A DNA stretch of 64,000 bases from NCBI RefSeq assembly GCF_034931045.1, contig NZ_JAYGHH010000015.1, positions 1 through 64,000 of the forward strand. The letters are read 5' to 3'. Source of the stretch: Nodularia sp034931045. Lineage in GTDB: Bacteria; Cyanobacteriota; Cyanobacteriia; Cyanobacteriales; Nostocaceae. The notes under the pieces were generated by a model. The model worked only from the letters and a program-made list of their open reading frames with translations. It searched no databases and was not told the origin of the DNA. Shown piece after piece: positions 18,518 to 26,659 of this stretch. Position 1 is the first letter of the stretch. Each line of letters opens with the position of its first letter. Position numbers and translations under genes: made by a program.

Positions 18518-19123
18518 CTAGTCCATGATGGCATTGAGTAGCACTTCTGATAGACTTAAATCTTCCATATCATCCATTGTAATGGTGTCGCAGATGTCAA
18601 ATTTAGCTCCAGCCCCTTGGAGGTCATCATCTAAGACTTTTAGAAAGCGGGTAGCTTGTGCATCTGTACCCACTTGAATGAAAGAAATACCTAGTTCTTC
18701 GTTATTATTCATACGGCGAGAAGCTTCAATAATTACCTTCATTACCGCTTTGCGATCATCAGGTTCCCCGTCCGTAACTACCAAGATGATTTCACCATTG
18801 GGCTTAGTTTGACCTGCACTTTTACGTTGAAAATAATCATCAGTTGCGTGTTTTAACACAGATGCTAAGTCTGTAGTACCAGAGGGGTCATTTTCTTGAA
18901 AAATTTGTGTTACCTTAGCGGCTGTAACATTATCATAGCGCTTGAATCTACCAGAAAATAAATAGATAGTGATGCCATCGGGATCAAATTGCTCGCACTT
19001 ACTTGCTAAGGCTAAGGTAGATTCCTGTGCTGATACCCATCTTGTTCTGCCACCTTTCTGATCTGGGGTAGCCATACTACCGCTTTTGTCGATAATTAGT
19101 GTATAGTCACGATTTTCGAGCAT
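18518..19123 (-). CDS. von Willebrand factor A domain protein
   Basis: 201 residues, essentially one vWA domain without signal peptide. The metal-ion-dependent adhesion site is intact: D12-x-S14-x-S16, T83 or T84 in SGTTDLASVL, and D118 in VVTDGEPDD. Cytosolic vWA proteins usually act as metal-dependent adaptors; the partner here is probably the coiled-coil protein encoded just downstream. Function unknown. Similar stand-alone vWA proteins in cyanobacteria resemble the TerY type in organisation, but no tellurite-resistance genes are adjacent. Confidence 0.87.
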   Translation of the reverse strand: MLENRDYTLIIDKSGSMATPDQKGGRTRWVSAQESTLALASKCEQFDPDGITIYLFSGRFKRYDNVTAAKVTQIFQENDPSGTTDLASVLKHATDDYFQRKSAGQTKPNGEIILVVTDGEPDDRKAVMKVIIEASRRMNNNEELGISFIQVGTDAQATRFLKVLDDDLQGAGAKFDICDTITMDDMEDLSLSEVLLNAIMD

Positions 19124-19263
19124 AATAATTTACTTTTCTACTGATAACTGTGCCATCTTAACTATAACAATCTGATTTGATAAGTGAATTTACTAGTCCA
19201 GGAAGGTAACAGGGCATTGGAAAATTCTTTTTCTCCCACAATTGGGGGTTAGGGGGCGGTTCG

Positions 19264-19306
19264 GTGAGGGCTTGGCTTGTGTGATACGGTAAGCCCTGCC
19301 CCTCAC
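19264..19306. repeat. Long imperfect inverted repeat
   Basis: GTGAGGGCTT (19264-19273) opposes AAGCCC (19291-19296) and CCTCAC (19301-19306). It lies in the 216-base spacer between the Rieske and vWA genes; without a T run it is not a clear terminator and may be a dispersed palindrome. Confidence 0.55.
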
Positions 19307-19339
19307 ATCCTACTCCCCTGACTCTTTTAGTAGAGGCTA

Positions 19340-19696
19340 CTATTCCTCTACATCAATCCAAATACTACCTTCTTCTACACGCACAGGGAACACTGGTAGG
19401 GTCTTTTCCTGGGAAATTTTGGAGAGGACTTTGCCCACAACAGGTGGCCAAGGACACCAATCCTGTACTTCACCAGTACTTAAGTCAAAAGCACTACGGT
19501 GTATAGGACAAACAATTGCGCCACTTTCAGTGATTTTCCCATTTTTCATGGGCATTTTTAAATGAGGACAGGTATTATCTACAGCATAAAGCTGACTGTC
19601 ATGGTTCAAAAGCAAAATTTTCCGTGTGCCAACTTTTACCACTTGTCTGCCCTCTGGTGCAAGTGCGTCGGCTGCAATAACTTTAGTCCAACCCAT
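19340..19696 (-). CDS. Rieske [2Fe-2S] ferredoxin
   Basis: 118 residues from the ATG at 19696, chosen over a start 42 bases upstream because AGAGG lies eight bases before it and the longer N-terminus is not conserved in style. Cluster ligands are C43-P-H45 and C63-P-I-H66, the soluble NirD/biphenyl-dioxygenase ferredoxin arrangement, in the contexts NTCPHLKMPM and VCPIHRSAFDLSTG. No membrane anchor, so not the cytochrome b6f Rieske. It likely hands electrons to an oxygenase or reductase encoded elsewhere; no partner is adjacent. Confidence 0.92.
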   Translation of the reverse strand: MGWTKVIAADALAPEGRQVVKVGTRKILLLNHDSQLYAVDNTCPHLKMPMKNGKITESGAIVCPIHRSAFDLSTGEVQDWCPWPPVVGKVLSKISQEKTLPVFPVRVEEGSIWIDVEE

Positions 19697-19835
19697 TAGG
19701 TTTTCCTCTCTTAATGATCTGCTTTCAGTTTCCCGCAATTGTTACCCATGCGATCGCCTGAATTAACTTATTAAACTGAATCTTTTGGCGGTAGGATCTG
19801 TATAAGATGTCAACTTATTCAGACTGGCCTGTTTT

Positions 19836-20903
19836 ATGCCGAGAAAATCAACATCTTCATCCCAGTCCCCAACTACAACAACACTGGCGCTTTCGTCTAT
19901 CCATATCCGGCTAGAGACTTTAGATAAAGAACACCAGTGGCTATTGAAACAAATTAAGAGAAAACGGACTGAACTGAACAATTTTGTCGAACAAATGCGT
20001 TCTTTAGCCGCAGATATATTTAACCGATGTAATCCCAAGTTCCAAAAACTGGTAGATATCGACCGAGAAATTCATACTCTGTTTGACGAAATCTTGACTT
20101 TAAGAAAATTGGGTAAGCAGAGTAGAAAAGATATTGAAGCGATTTATTACCAACTCCAGATAGCCAGAATTATTAGTCCCAAACCCAAACATCATCAAGA
20201 AGATGAAGACACAGAATTAGACGAACTATTTGAAACTAATGAGCCAGAAGATAATTTTTTCGGCACGCATACCAAAGAAAACAGTCAATATCAAGAAGCG
20301 TCGCCGGATTTAGACTTTTCTGCTGGAAACAAATCTGATGCAGCCCGAAAAATTCGGCAGACATTTTTGAGTTTAGCTGAAATATTTCACCCAGATAAGG
20401 TAAAAGATGGCGAAACTCAAATGCGTCACACCGAAATCATGAAGGAAATTAACAAAGCTTACCAAGAAGGTGATTTGGCTCGACTGTTAGAAATTGAACA
20501 GCAACATCAAGCAGGTAAATCTATTGATAATAATAGTGAAGATGACTTAACTCGCCAATGCACTAGAATAGAACAGCAAAATGAAATTCTTGCAACTCAA
20601 TATGAGACATTAAAGCAGGAACTTCGCTTAGTTAAAAATACACCAGAAGGCGCGATAGTTTCTGATTGTCGAAAAGCGGCGAAAGAAGGAATAGATGCTA
20701 TTGGCAGCATGGCAAAACAAGTGGAAGCGGAAATTAAAACAATCGCCGCTATTCGCGATTTTGTGAAAGACTTTCGAGAGCAAAAAATCACTATTAAAGA
20801 ATTTCTTTGTGGCCCGGTTAGTCTGCGCCAATTGAACCAAGATGCTGTGGATGAGATGTTTGAACAAATATTTGCTGAATTGGGTGAAGTTATGTTTTTC
20901 TAA
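19836..20903 (+). CDS. J-domain-like protein with long coiled coils
   Basis: 355 residues. Coiled-coil helices cover about 22-112; an acidic linker (121-145) follows; residues about 168-215 form a J domain-like hairpin with the HPD triplet at 185-187 (LAEIFHPDKVKDG), the motif that stimulates Hsp70 ATPase. A second coiled coil spans about 228-310. No zinc finger or DnaJ C-terminal domain, so it would be a type C specialised co-chaperone. Client unknown. It is divergent from the Rieske gene. Confidence 0.8.
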   Translation: MPRKSTSSSQSPTTTTLALSSIHIRLETLDKEHQWLLKQIKRKRTELNNFVEQMRSLAADIFNRCNPKFQKLVDIDREIHTLFDEILTLRKLGKQSRKDIEAIYYQLQIARIISPKPKHHQEDEDTELDELFETNEPEDNFFGTHTKENSQYQEASPDLDFSAGNKSDAARKIRQTFLSLAEIFHPDKVKDGETQMRHTEIMKEINKAYQEGDLARLLEIEQQHQAGKSIDNNSEDDLTRQCTRIEQQNEILATQYETLKQELRLVKNTPEGAIVSDCRKAAKEGIDAIGSMAKQVEAEIKTIAAIRDFVKDFREQKITIKEFLCGPVSLRQLNQDAVDEMFEQIFAELGEVMFF

Positions 20904-20959
20904 AATTCAGAACCTCAAATTGTTTTGCAAAAGCAAAATACAATAACTTTACCACCAAT

Positions 20960-20984
20960 CCCCTCCGGTGCAAGCAAGGAGGGG
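20960..20984. repeat. Palindromic dispersed repeat CCCCTCC/GGAGGGG
   Basis: Perfect 7-bp arms at 20960-20966 and 20978-20984. A second copy with the same arms is at 23582-23605. Both sit just after plus-strand genes, so they may also act in transcript ends, although no T run follows. Confidence 0.75.
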
Positions 20985-21067
20985 ACTATGATGTACAGGG
21001 TTAGCGCTAAATTTTAAAATTCCATGTAATGGGTAGGATCGCTATAGATATCACTTAATAAATTGAA

Positions 21068-21375
21068 CTAGATGATAAATATTTCTTTATAATCACAAAA
21101 TTCAGTGGTATTAATAATAGAACAAATTTTATCAACTTGTGTCCGAATTTTTGGCCATGAAGTTGACAGTAAAACCACAATTGCAATTTGACGTTCGCTC
21201 AAATTCTGTTGATAACGCAAATCACAAGTATTTGATATCCTTTATTTTCAGCAGCCTTTAGTAAATCTCCATTTGATAAATTAGACCATCCTTCTTCATA
21301 AGCTGTTGTTACAGAATGATCTGTTAAATATTTTCGTAGTGGTACTGGAGTTCCCTGATAAAAAAGAATTTTCAC
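21068..21375 (-). pseudogene. Broken DUF5615 PIN-like toxin
   Basis: Reading from GTG at 21375 gives VKILFYQGTPVPLRKYL and continues to YQILV; the frame then breaks, and the next frame continues DLRYQQNLSERQIAIVVLL to a stop at 21068. Intact relatives read ILFDQGTPVP and LVTTDxNLRYQQ, so the first catalytic Asp is changed to Tyr and a deletion of about 13 bases removes the TTD acidic motif. Both changes disable the predicted nuclease. It directly follows the DUF433 antitoxin gene by two bases, the normal order of this toxin-antitoxin type. The family comparison is from memory. Confidence 0.75.
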
Positions 21376-21377
21376 AT

Positions 21378-21593
21378 CTAAGCAGCTAATGTTTCAAGCT
21401 CATAATTAAGTACAGCTTCAACTTGTGATCTTTGCACAGGTGGAAACCACTCCAAAAATTCATCTACTGTTGCACCATCGCGCAAATTTTCAAATAATGC
21501 AGTCACCGGAACTCTTGTTCCTCGAAATATCCATGCTCCACTTACTTTATCAGGTTGTCTTTCTATCGCATCTAAAGTTTCCCATCCTTTCAT
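21378..21593 (-). CDS. DUF433 antitoxin
   Basis: 71 residues. The sequence KVSGAWIFRGTRVPVTALFE followed by LRDGATVDEFLEWFP is the DUF433 signature, a small DNA-binding fold that pairs with DUF5615 PIN-like toxins. It should bind and silence the toxin and repress its own promoter. Here the reading frame is intact while the toxin gene downstream is broken, so the protein may persist as an orphan repressor or a shield against related toxins. The spacer to the toxin is two bases. Confidence 0.87.
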   Translation of the reverse strand: MKGWETLDAIERQPDKVSGAWIFRGTRVPVTALFENLRDGATVDEFLEWFPPVQRSQVEAVLNYELETLAA

Positions 21594-21682
21594 GACTGAT
21601 TCCTCCTTGGTAAATGGAAAAGTTACACTTGGATCAATTATAAACTAGGATATCCAGGATTTAAGGATTTACAGGATATTCT

Positions 21683-21861
21683 ACAGCTTTAGAAGTTTAT
21701 ATCCGCACCGATTTTCCTCAAAATAATGCCGAAACTTTATTAAATTTGGGTATTCTCTACCAAGATTCACAACAATTTGAATTAAAGGTAAACGCAAACA
21801 AGCAGAGAAATAGAATCAATTTTTTAGACGGATGATGGAAGTTTGTTTAGCATTGGGTAAG
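21683..21861 (+). pseudogene. Relic of a TPR-CHAT domain gene
   Basis: From 21683 the text encodes TALEVYIRTDFPQNNAETLL then NLGILYQDSQQFE, a tetratricopeptide unit typical of cyanobacterial TPR-CHAT proteins. After a frame change it reads GKRKQAEK-stop-NQFFRRMMEVCLALGK; intact relatives have a tryptophan at the stop (TGG to TAG) and further residues between the two parts. So the piece carries an internal deletion, a frameshift and a nonsense codon, and the CHAT protease domain is absent. It fills part of the 518 bases 21594-22111, the rest of which shows nothing recognisable. Confidence 0.7.
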
Positions 21862-22111
21862 TTTCAATTTTCGATTATATGATCCCCTTATCAATAGGGT
21901 TTGAGACGCGTTACTTCTGCTATGATGTACTTCATTCAAGTGCATACCGCTATAGCGTTTTTTCTTCCTTCGCGCTCTTTGTGTTCTTTGTGGTTTGCTC
22001 CTTTATCCGTAAAAATAAATTTGACAGACTACTAGGTACATGATTATTTGTCCCTACAAATATGAGTATCTCTATATAACTCATCAGTGAAAACTGATAT
22101 AATCTTTCACC

Positions 22112-23020
22112 ATGCCGAAAAAAAAAGAAATCGCACCGACAAAAATATTACTAAAACCTGGCACTTTGTGGAAAAGCATCAAAGAGCAGACTCAATATGC
22201 TTTGAAATGTGGTGCGTTGCTGTCAATACCGACAGATTTTGAATTTGTCGAGCAGAATGGGATCAAATTTTTAGTCAGAATTTTAGCCAATCTTACCCGC
22301 AAAGACACAGCCAAGCAACAGCAAAAGAATAAAACTAATCCCTTTCTTCCCTACGAAAAAGATTTATTCGTTGCGGATATTTCTCAAACTCATGTTTGTC
22401 TATTGAACAAATTCAATGTTGTTGACTATCACCTGCTAATTATTACCCGCGCCTTTGAGGAACAGGAAAAATTACTCACTTTAGAAGATTTTGTTGCTAT
22501 GTGGGTCTGTCTAGCTGAGGTTGAAGGTTTGGCGTTCTACAACAGTGGTAAATTGGCTGGTGCAAGTCAGCCACATAAACATCTGCAATTAGTCCCCTTA
22601 CCACTAACACCATCTGGGGAACAGATGCCTATTGAACCGCTACTGAAGTTAGCACAATTCACAGATTCGGTAACAACAACTATACCGGGTTTGCCTTTTG
22701 TCCATGCTTTAGCAAAATTAGACCCCATTTGGAGTAATTCACCGTTAAAAGCCGCAGCCGCAACACTGGAGTTATATCAGAGTTTATTGAGTGCTGTGGG
22801 TTTAGAAGCAGTTGAAGATAACAGACAATCAGGTGATTACAATCTTTTAGCTACACGAGAATGGATGATGATTGTACCGCGATCGCATGAGCATTTTGAT
22901 TCTATATCTGTAAATTCGTTAGGATTTGCGGGTGCATTGCTAGTGCGAAATCAAGAACAAATGCAGGTGATCAAAGATCAAGGGCCAATGACTATTTTGA
23001 AAAATGTGGCTTTAAATTAA
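22112..23020 (+). CDS. ATP adenylyltransferase (Ap4A phosphorylase, APA2 type)
   Basis: 302 residues. The HIT-like active-site motif H155-K-H157-L-Q159 lies in ASQPHKHLQLVPLPL, and NPFLPYEKDLFVADI and VDYHLLIITRAFEEQ are typical of the yeast APA1/APA2 branch. It splits diadenosine tetraphosphate with phosphate into ATP and ADP in the cytosol, lowering this stress dinucleotide. The ATG at 22112 has no strong ribosome site. The gene stands alone. Confidence 0.92.
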   Translation: MPKKKEIAPTKILLKPGTLWKSIKEQTQYALKCGALLSIPTDFEFVEQNGIKFLVRILANLTRKDTAKQQQKNKTNPFLPYEKDLFVADISQTHVCLLNKFNVVDYHLLIITRAFEEQEKLLTLEDFVAMWVCLAEVEGLAFYNSGKLAGASQPHKHLQLVPLPLTPSGEQMPIEPLLKLAQFTDSVTTTIPGLPFVHALAKLDPIWSNSPLKAAAATLELYQSLLSAVGLEAVEDNRQSGDYNLLATREWMMIVPRSHEHFDSISVNSLGFAGALLVRNQEQMQVIKDQGPMTILKNVALN

Positions 23021-23150
23021 AATTTAGCCTATGTCTAAAGGCAGAAAAAATAGTGCCTTGTCATCTTAATTACTTCTAAAGATAGTAGTTTTATTATTTT
23101 GATTAACATAATCTGGTTCTGGCAGTTATTTAAACAAGGCATCATAATAT

Positions 23151-23558
23151 ATGGCTAATCAAAAAATTAATCATGCCACAGATTCATCTGAACGTGTAGA
23201 AGTAGATACTTATGATAGAGGAATAGTACCTGCTGAAACTGTGGCTCGTAAAGAGAGAGAAGGCGAAAACTATAAAAATCTGCCCACAGAAGAAAACCAG
23301 AAAGGTGTATCCACAAATGATCAAAGTAATACAGAAAGTATCAACACCACTGATGGCTACACAGTAGACCAAGAAGGCCTATTGAATAATTACGCTGTGG
23401 AACCAGAAATGTATTATGAAAAGCGTGGAGACGCACGAAAACAGGCAATAAAAGACTCCGCAGAACGGATTGAAGAACTGCAAGAAGTTAATCAAAATCA
23501 AGAAGGTAAGTTGACAGAAAAAGGTGACACCAGAGGTAAAAGCCCAGGAAAAATTTAG
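23151..23558 (+). CDS. Hydrophilic protein of unknown function
   Basis: 135 residues, very polar and acidic, rich in Glu, Asn, Gln and Lys, with almost no hydrophobic core, no cysteine, no signal and no membrane helix. It is probably disordered. The pieces DQEGLLNNYAVEPEMYYEK and EEGENY-like text suggest a conserved cyanobacterial family, but I cannot name it. Such composition resembles stress-linked hydrophilins. It is followed by a palindromic repeat and faces the metallophosphoesterase gene. Confidence 0.7.
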   Translation: MANQKINHATDSSERVEVDTYDRGIVPAETVARKEREGENYKNLPTEENQKGVSTNDQSNTESINTTDGYTVDQEGLLNNYAVEPEMYYEKRGDARKQAIKDSAERIEELQEVNQNQEGKLTEKGDTRGKSPGKI

Positions 23559-23581
23559 TGATTTTTGTGACAGTGATTCAA

Positions 23582-23605
23582 CCCCTCCCCGCAAGCGAGG
23601 AGGGG
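23582..23605. repeat. Palindromic dispersed repeat CCCCTCC/GGAGGGG, second copy
   Basis: Arms at 23582-23588 and 23599-23605 with the loop CCGCAAGCGA; same family as 20960-20984. It lies between two convergent gene ends. Confidence 0.75.
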
Positions 23606-23608
23606 AGC

Positions 23609-25171
23609 TTAAATGGTGAAAGATGGCATTTCGTAATTATGCCATTGTCTTTGATACCATTCAGCTACCAAAGGACGGAGAATAAATTTAGGATGGGCAT
23701 CACCTGTTACATCGATGCGTAAACTAGAATAAGGTCGCCGCTTTTTAGAACCGTGACCATGACGACCGACGAATAAATGCGATCGCGCTACTAATTTACT
23801 GGTATCTCCCACGGTTTCTTTTAAATCAGCTCCTTCATTTCTTTGGCGACGCAAACTATAACCACTACCGCCACAAACAACCCAGTGAATATTAGCGTCA
23901 GCGTGTCCTGTATCCAAAGTTTCCAGGTGTTCTAAGCAATGTGCATGACCATTTAAAACTAAATCTACTAGAGGCCGTCCCTGTGTCAAATTACCAACTT
24001 CTGCGGCGACAGCATCCAGTACACCACGCAAGCGATCGCGAATTGCTAAAGTTTGCGCTTGTTGCCATTTTGTCGCCTCAGTTACATAAGGTGGATGGTG
24101 AAAATAAATTACCCTTCCCCGCACATCTGCGTTCTGCCAAGATTTAATTAGTCTTTGTTTTAACCATTTCAGTTGTTCGATATCTGTCACGGTGTTTTTA
24201 TCCGTGTTTAATTGCTTGTCAATATCAACAATCAATTCCTCAATTTGTGATATTTGACCTTGTAAATCATCCAGTTTTTCAGCGTCGCTGGGATTTTCAG
24301 GATTTAGCTGGGCTGAGGTTTCCATGATTTGCAGCTTTTCTTCCTCAAAATCTTGACGGCGTTTTTCTAAACTTCTACGCTGTTCTCTGCCTTCACGGTT
24401 TTTAGGTATTGGTTCTGGTTCATTAAATGTATTAGAATCTAGGGCAAAAAAGTCAATCCCCCCGTAACAAAACGTATAGTAACGATTTGGTAAACGGGTA
24501 AAACGTCCCGGTTGGTAATTCAGACAACGACCTGTATCTGTTTGAGCAGTATAGTAATTATCTAAGTGTTGCGCCAAATCTGCTGGGATCTGAAACGCTT
24601 TGAGATAGTCCAAAAATGCCTTTGCATAAGCACTACCTTTCCTAGAACCATGTACGCCTACATCTAGTTTTAATTGCGATCGCAATAAACGCCGGATGGG
24701 TAAAGTGGTAAAAGAAAGTAAACTCAAGACCAGTGGGAGGTCATAATAATCATGATTTCCCGGTACAGGTAAAATGGGCAGATTGAAAACCATTTGGTCA
24801 TAATCAATCTTTTCTGGATTTTCTCCACCCAAAAGGAATTCCCGGTAAGGTTGGATAAAGTTTTGCTGGTAATATTCACTCGACCCCACCAAATAGATCA
24901 CATCACCTGTGTGCAGCATAAAACTGCATTCAGAATGATGGGGTAGCATTTGTTCTGCAACTTGTCGTTGAGGATGATGTCCCCGGTGGCTACCAGTACC
25001 ACTATCACCAGCAACCAGAAAAGAAAACTCACGATCATCAGCGTGATCATCCGCCAAAACCAGGCGAGTTTGGTCAATTCCACGCTCTACAATTAACGGG
25101 TCTTGCCATTTTACCCGTTGCTGCATTTTACTAATTTTTTTTGCGATCGCTGGATCAGAAACGAGTTTCAA
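23609..25171 (-). CDS. Calcineurin-like metallophosphoesterase
   Basis: 520 residues. The metal-binding motifs appear in order: D56 in VAGDSGTGSH, D90 in HTGDVIY, N139-H140-D141 in PGNHDYYDLP, HHPPY, and NGHAHCLEHL. Between motif three and four there is an inserted coiled coil (about residues 255-320, with RREQRRSLEKRRQDFEEEK). No signal peptide, so cytosolic. The family acts on phosphomono- or diesters; the substrate is unknown. It is upstream of, but in a separate unit from, the lipid kinase that lies beyond it on the same strand. Confidence 0.88.
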   Translation of the reverse strand: MKLVSDPAIAKKISKMQQRVKWQDPLIVERGIDQTRLVLADDHADDREFSFLVAGDSGTGSHRGHHPQRQVAEQMLPHHSECSFMLHTGDVIYLVGSSEYYQQNFIQPYREFLLGGENPEKIDYDQMVFNLPILPVPGNHDYYDLPLVLSLLSFTTLPIRRLLRSQLKLDVGVHGSRKGSAYAKAFLDYLKAFQIPADLAQHLDNYYTAQTDTGRCLNYQPGRFTRLPNRYYTFCYGGIDFFALDSNTFNEPEPIPKNREGREQRRSLEKRRQDFEEEKLQIMETSAQLNPENPSDAEKLDDLQGQISQIEELIVDIDKQLNTDKNTVTDIEQLKWLKQRLIKSWQNADVRGRVIYFHHPPYVTEATKWQQAQTLAIRDRLRGVLDAVAAEVGNLTQGRPLVDLVLNGHAHCLEHLETLDTGHADANIHWVVCGGSGYSLRRQRNEGADLKETVGDTSKLVARSHLFVGRHGHGSKKRRPYSSLRIDVTGDAHPKFILRPLVAEWYQRQWHNYEMPSFTI

Positions 25172-25274
25172 TACAATTTACTCCTAAATCTGAATTCTTC
25201 CTTCTTCCTTCTAGTACAGCACGGCGTAAATCAAGCAACCATTTAAAATTCATATAAATCTTGTATTATCGGAA

Positions 25275-25312
25275 TTACAAACTACGAATTACGAATTACG
25301 AACTACGAACTA
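25275..25312. repeat. ACTACGA/ATTACGA heptamer repeat
   Basis: Five copies of the heptamer, ending at the stop codon of the lipid kinase gene. Confidence 0.85.
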
Positions 25313-26281
25313 ATCTTTATCCGAGTTTTTCATCTCAATAGTTAAATTAGGAAGTCCCTCTAGCTTTTCCGCCGGACTAAGTGCTTGGTCAAAAGGCACA
25401 AAAATTTTCAAGCCTGCTGGTACACAATGAACTTCAATGGGAGTTGTGCCAATCATTTCACCATCTAAAACTACCTTTTGAGGCGGTTCAGCCTTGATTT
25501 TAAATCGATTTGCGCGCAGGTAGCCAATATCATCTCGGTCTACCGCACTACTAGTTGAAGCCGTTTGCAATAGATGAAATGCTGCTGCGATCGCTCCGGC
25601 TTTACTTTCTGGAGCCACTATAGTTAAATCTAGTAATCCATCATCATAAATAATCCCGGCTGGCCCCTGAGCCAAGATTGAACTAGGAGGAGCAGCATTA
25701 GCCACTGTTATTGCGGAGGCAGTCGTTGTGACAATTTTATCTTCAGTTTCGATTTCTACTTCAAAACTCTGTAAATTACGCAGTTGCTGTACACCGGCTA
25801 AAACATAAGCCATAATGCCAAAGCGTCTTTTCGCGTCCCGGTCTGCCATTTCTACAGTTTCAGCTTCAAAGCCTATACCTGCCAGTAGTACCATAGGCTT
25901 ACCATTACAATAAGCTGCATCTACACACCTAGTTTCTCCCTGTAAAATTATCTGACAAGCAGCGTCAATGGTGTTGGGTATTCTCAATGCTGCGGCGAAA
26001 GCATTGGCTGTTCCCCGTGAAATAATCCCAAAGGGGATATCAGTGCCGACTATAGCCATAGCTGCTGCTGACAAAGTACCATCACCCCCGGAAGCAATTA
26101 TCGCTTCTACACCCCGTTCTACAGCCGCTTGAGACAGTTGACCTGCATCAACTTCTGGTGTTGTCAGATAAATATCCAAATCAAATTCTGGTTCTAATAA
26201 TGCCCGAATTACTTCCAGTTCTTGTTCTGGATCACCTTGACCCGCAACTGGATTAAAGATAAGGCAAGCGGAACGGTTCAT
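25310..26281 (-). CDS. Diacylglycerol kinase-family lipid kinase
   Basis: 323 residues. FNPVAGQGD (9-17) and the catalytic GGDGT loop (65-69) with SRGTANAFAAALRIP define the YegS/DgkB/BmrU family. The C-terminal beta sandwich carries VVLDGEMIGTTPIEVH. It phosphorylates a lipid such as diacylglycerol or ceramide-like molecules at the membrane; the actual substrate is unknown. It is divergent from hemC, with a 378-base spacer holding two hairpins. Confidence 0.9.
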   Translation of the reverse strand: MNRSACLIFNPVAGQGDPEQELEVIRALLEPEFDLDIYLTTPEVDAGQLSQAAVERGVEAIIASGGDGTLSAAAMAIVGTDIPFGIISRGTANAFAAALRIPNTIDAACQIILQGETRCVDAAYCNGKPMVLLAGIGFEAETVEMADRDAKRRFGIMAYVLAGVQQLRNLQSFEVEIETEDKIVTTTASAITVANAAPPSSILAQGPAGIIYDDGLLDLTIVAPESKAGAIAAAFHLLQTASTSSAVDRDDIGYLRANRFKIKAEPPQKVVLDGEMIGTTPIEVHCVPAGLKIFVPFDQALSPAEKLEGLPNLTIEMKNSDKD

Positions 26282-26474
26282 AGGGTTGAAAACTTAAGTT
26301 TTAATCAATAAGATATCAAATTATTCATAACATCACCGTAAAATTATCACTTCTATCCTGTGACTGCTTTACTGATCTCTCAAGTGTTACTTGTTGTTAA
26401 TTCAGTCAAAAAATGTAAACAAATGTAAAAAAAGTAATAATAAAGTTTACCCCAATTAGACAATAACAATCCGG

Positions 26475-26534
26475 AGACTCACCCTCTGCGGTAGTCTAGA
26501 TAAGTGTCAATCATTCAGCCCTAAAGGTGCTGAA
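26475..26534 (+). other. Two adjacent hairpins in the hemC upstream region
   Basis: First hairpin 26475-26497: AGACT/AGTCT with inner ACC/GGT. Second hairpin 26514-26534: TTCAGC/GCTGAA with inner CC/GG around TAAA. Neither has a T run. They lie 126-185 bases before the hemC start within the 378-base spacer 26282-26659, as a structured leader or a small RNA would. No known riboswitch class was recognised, and the rest of the spacer is plain AT-rich sequence. Confidence 0.4.
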
Positions 26535-26659
26535 CTTGTAAGAGGCAAATCTGACGTGTTTGACTAGTCTATTGAGCCTAATTTTAAACGCTTCGTGAAT
26601 GAGTTGCCCGCATACCAAGTATTTCTATTAATTTATCGCCTGGTTAGACCTATTGTTTT

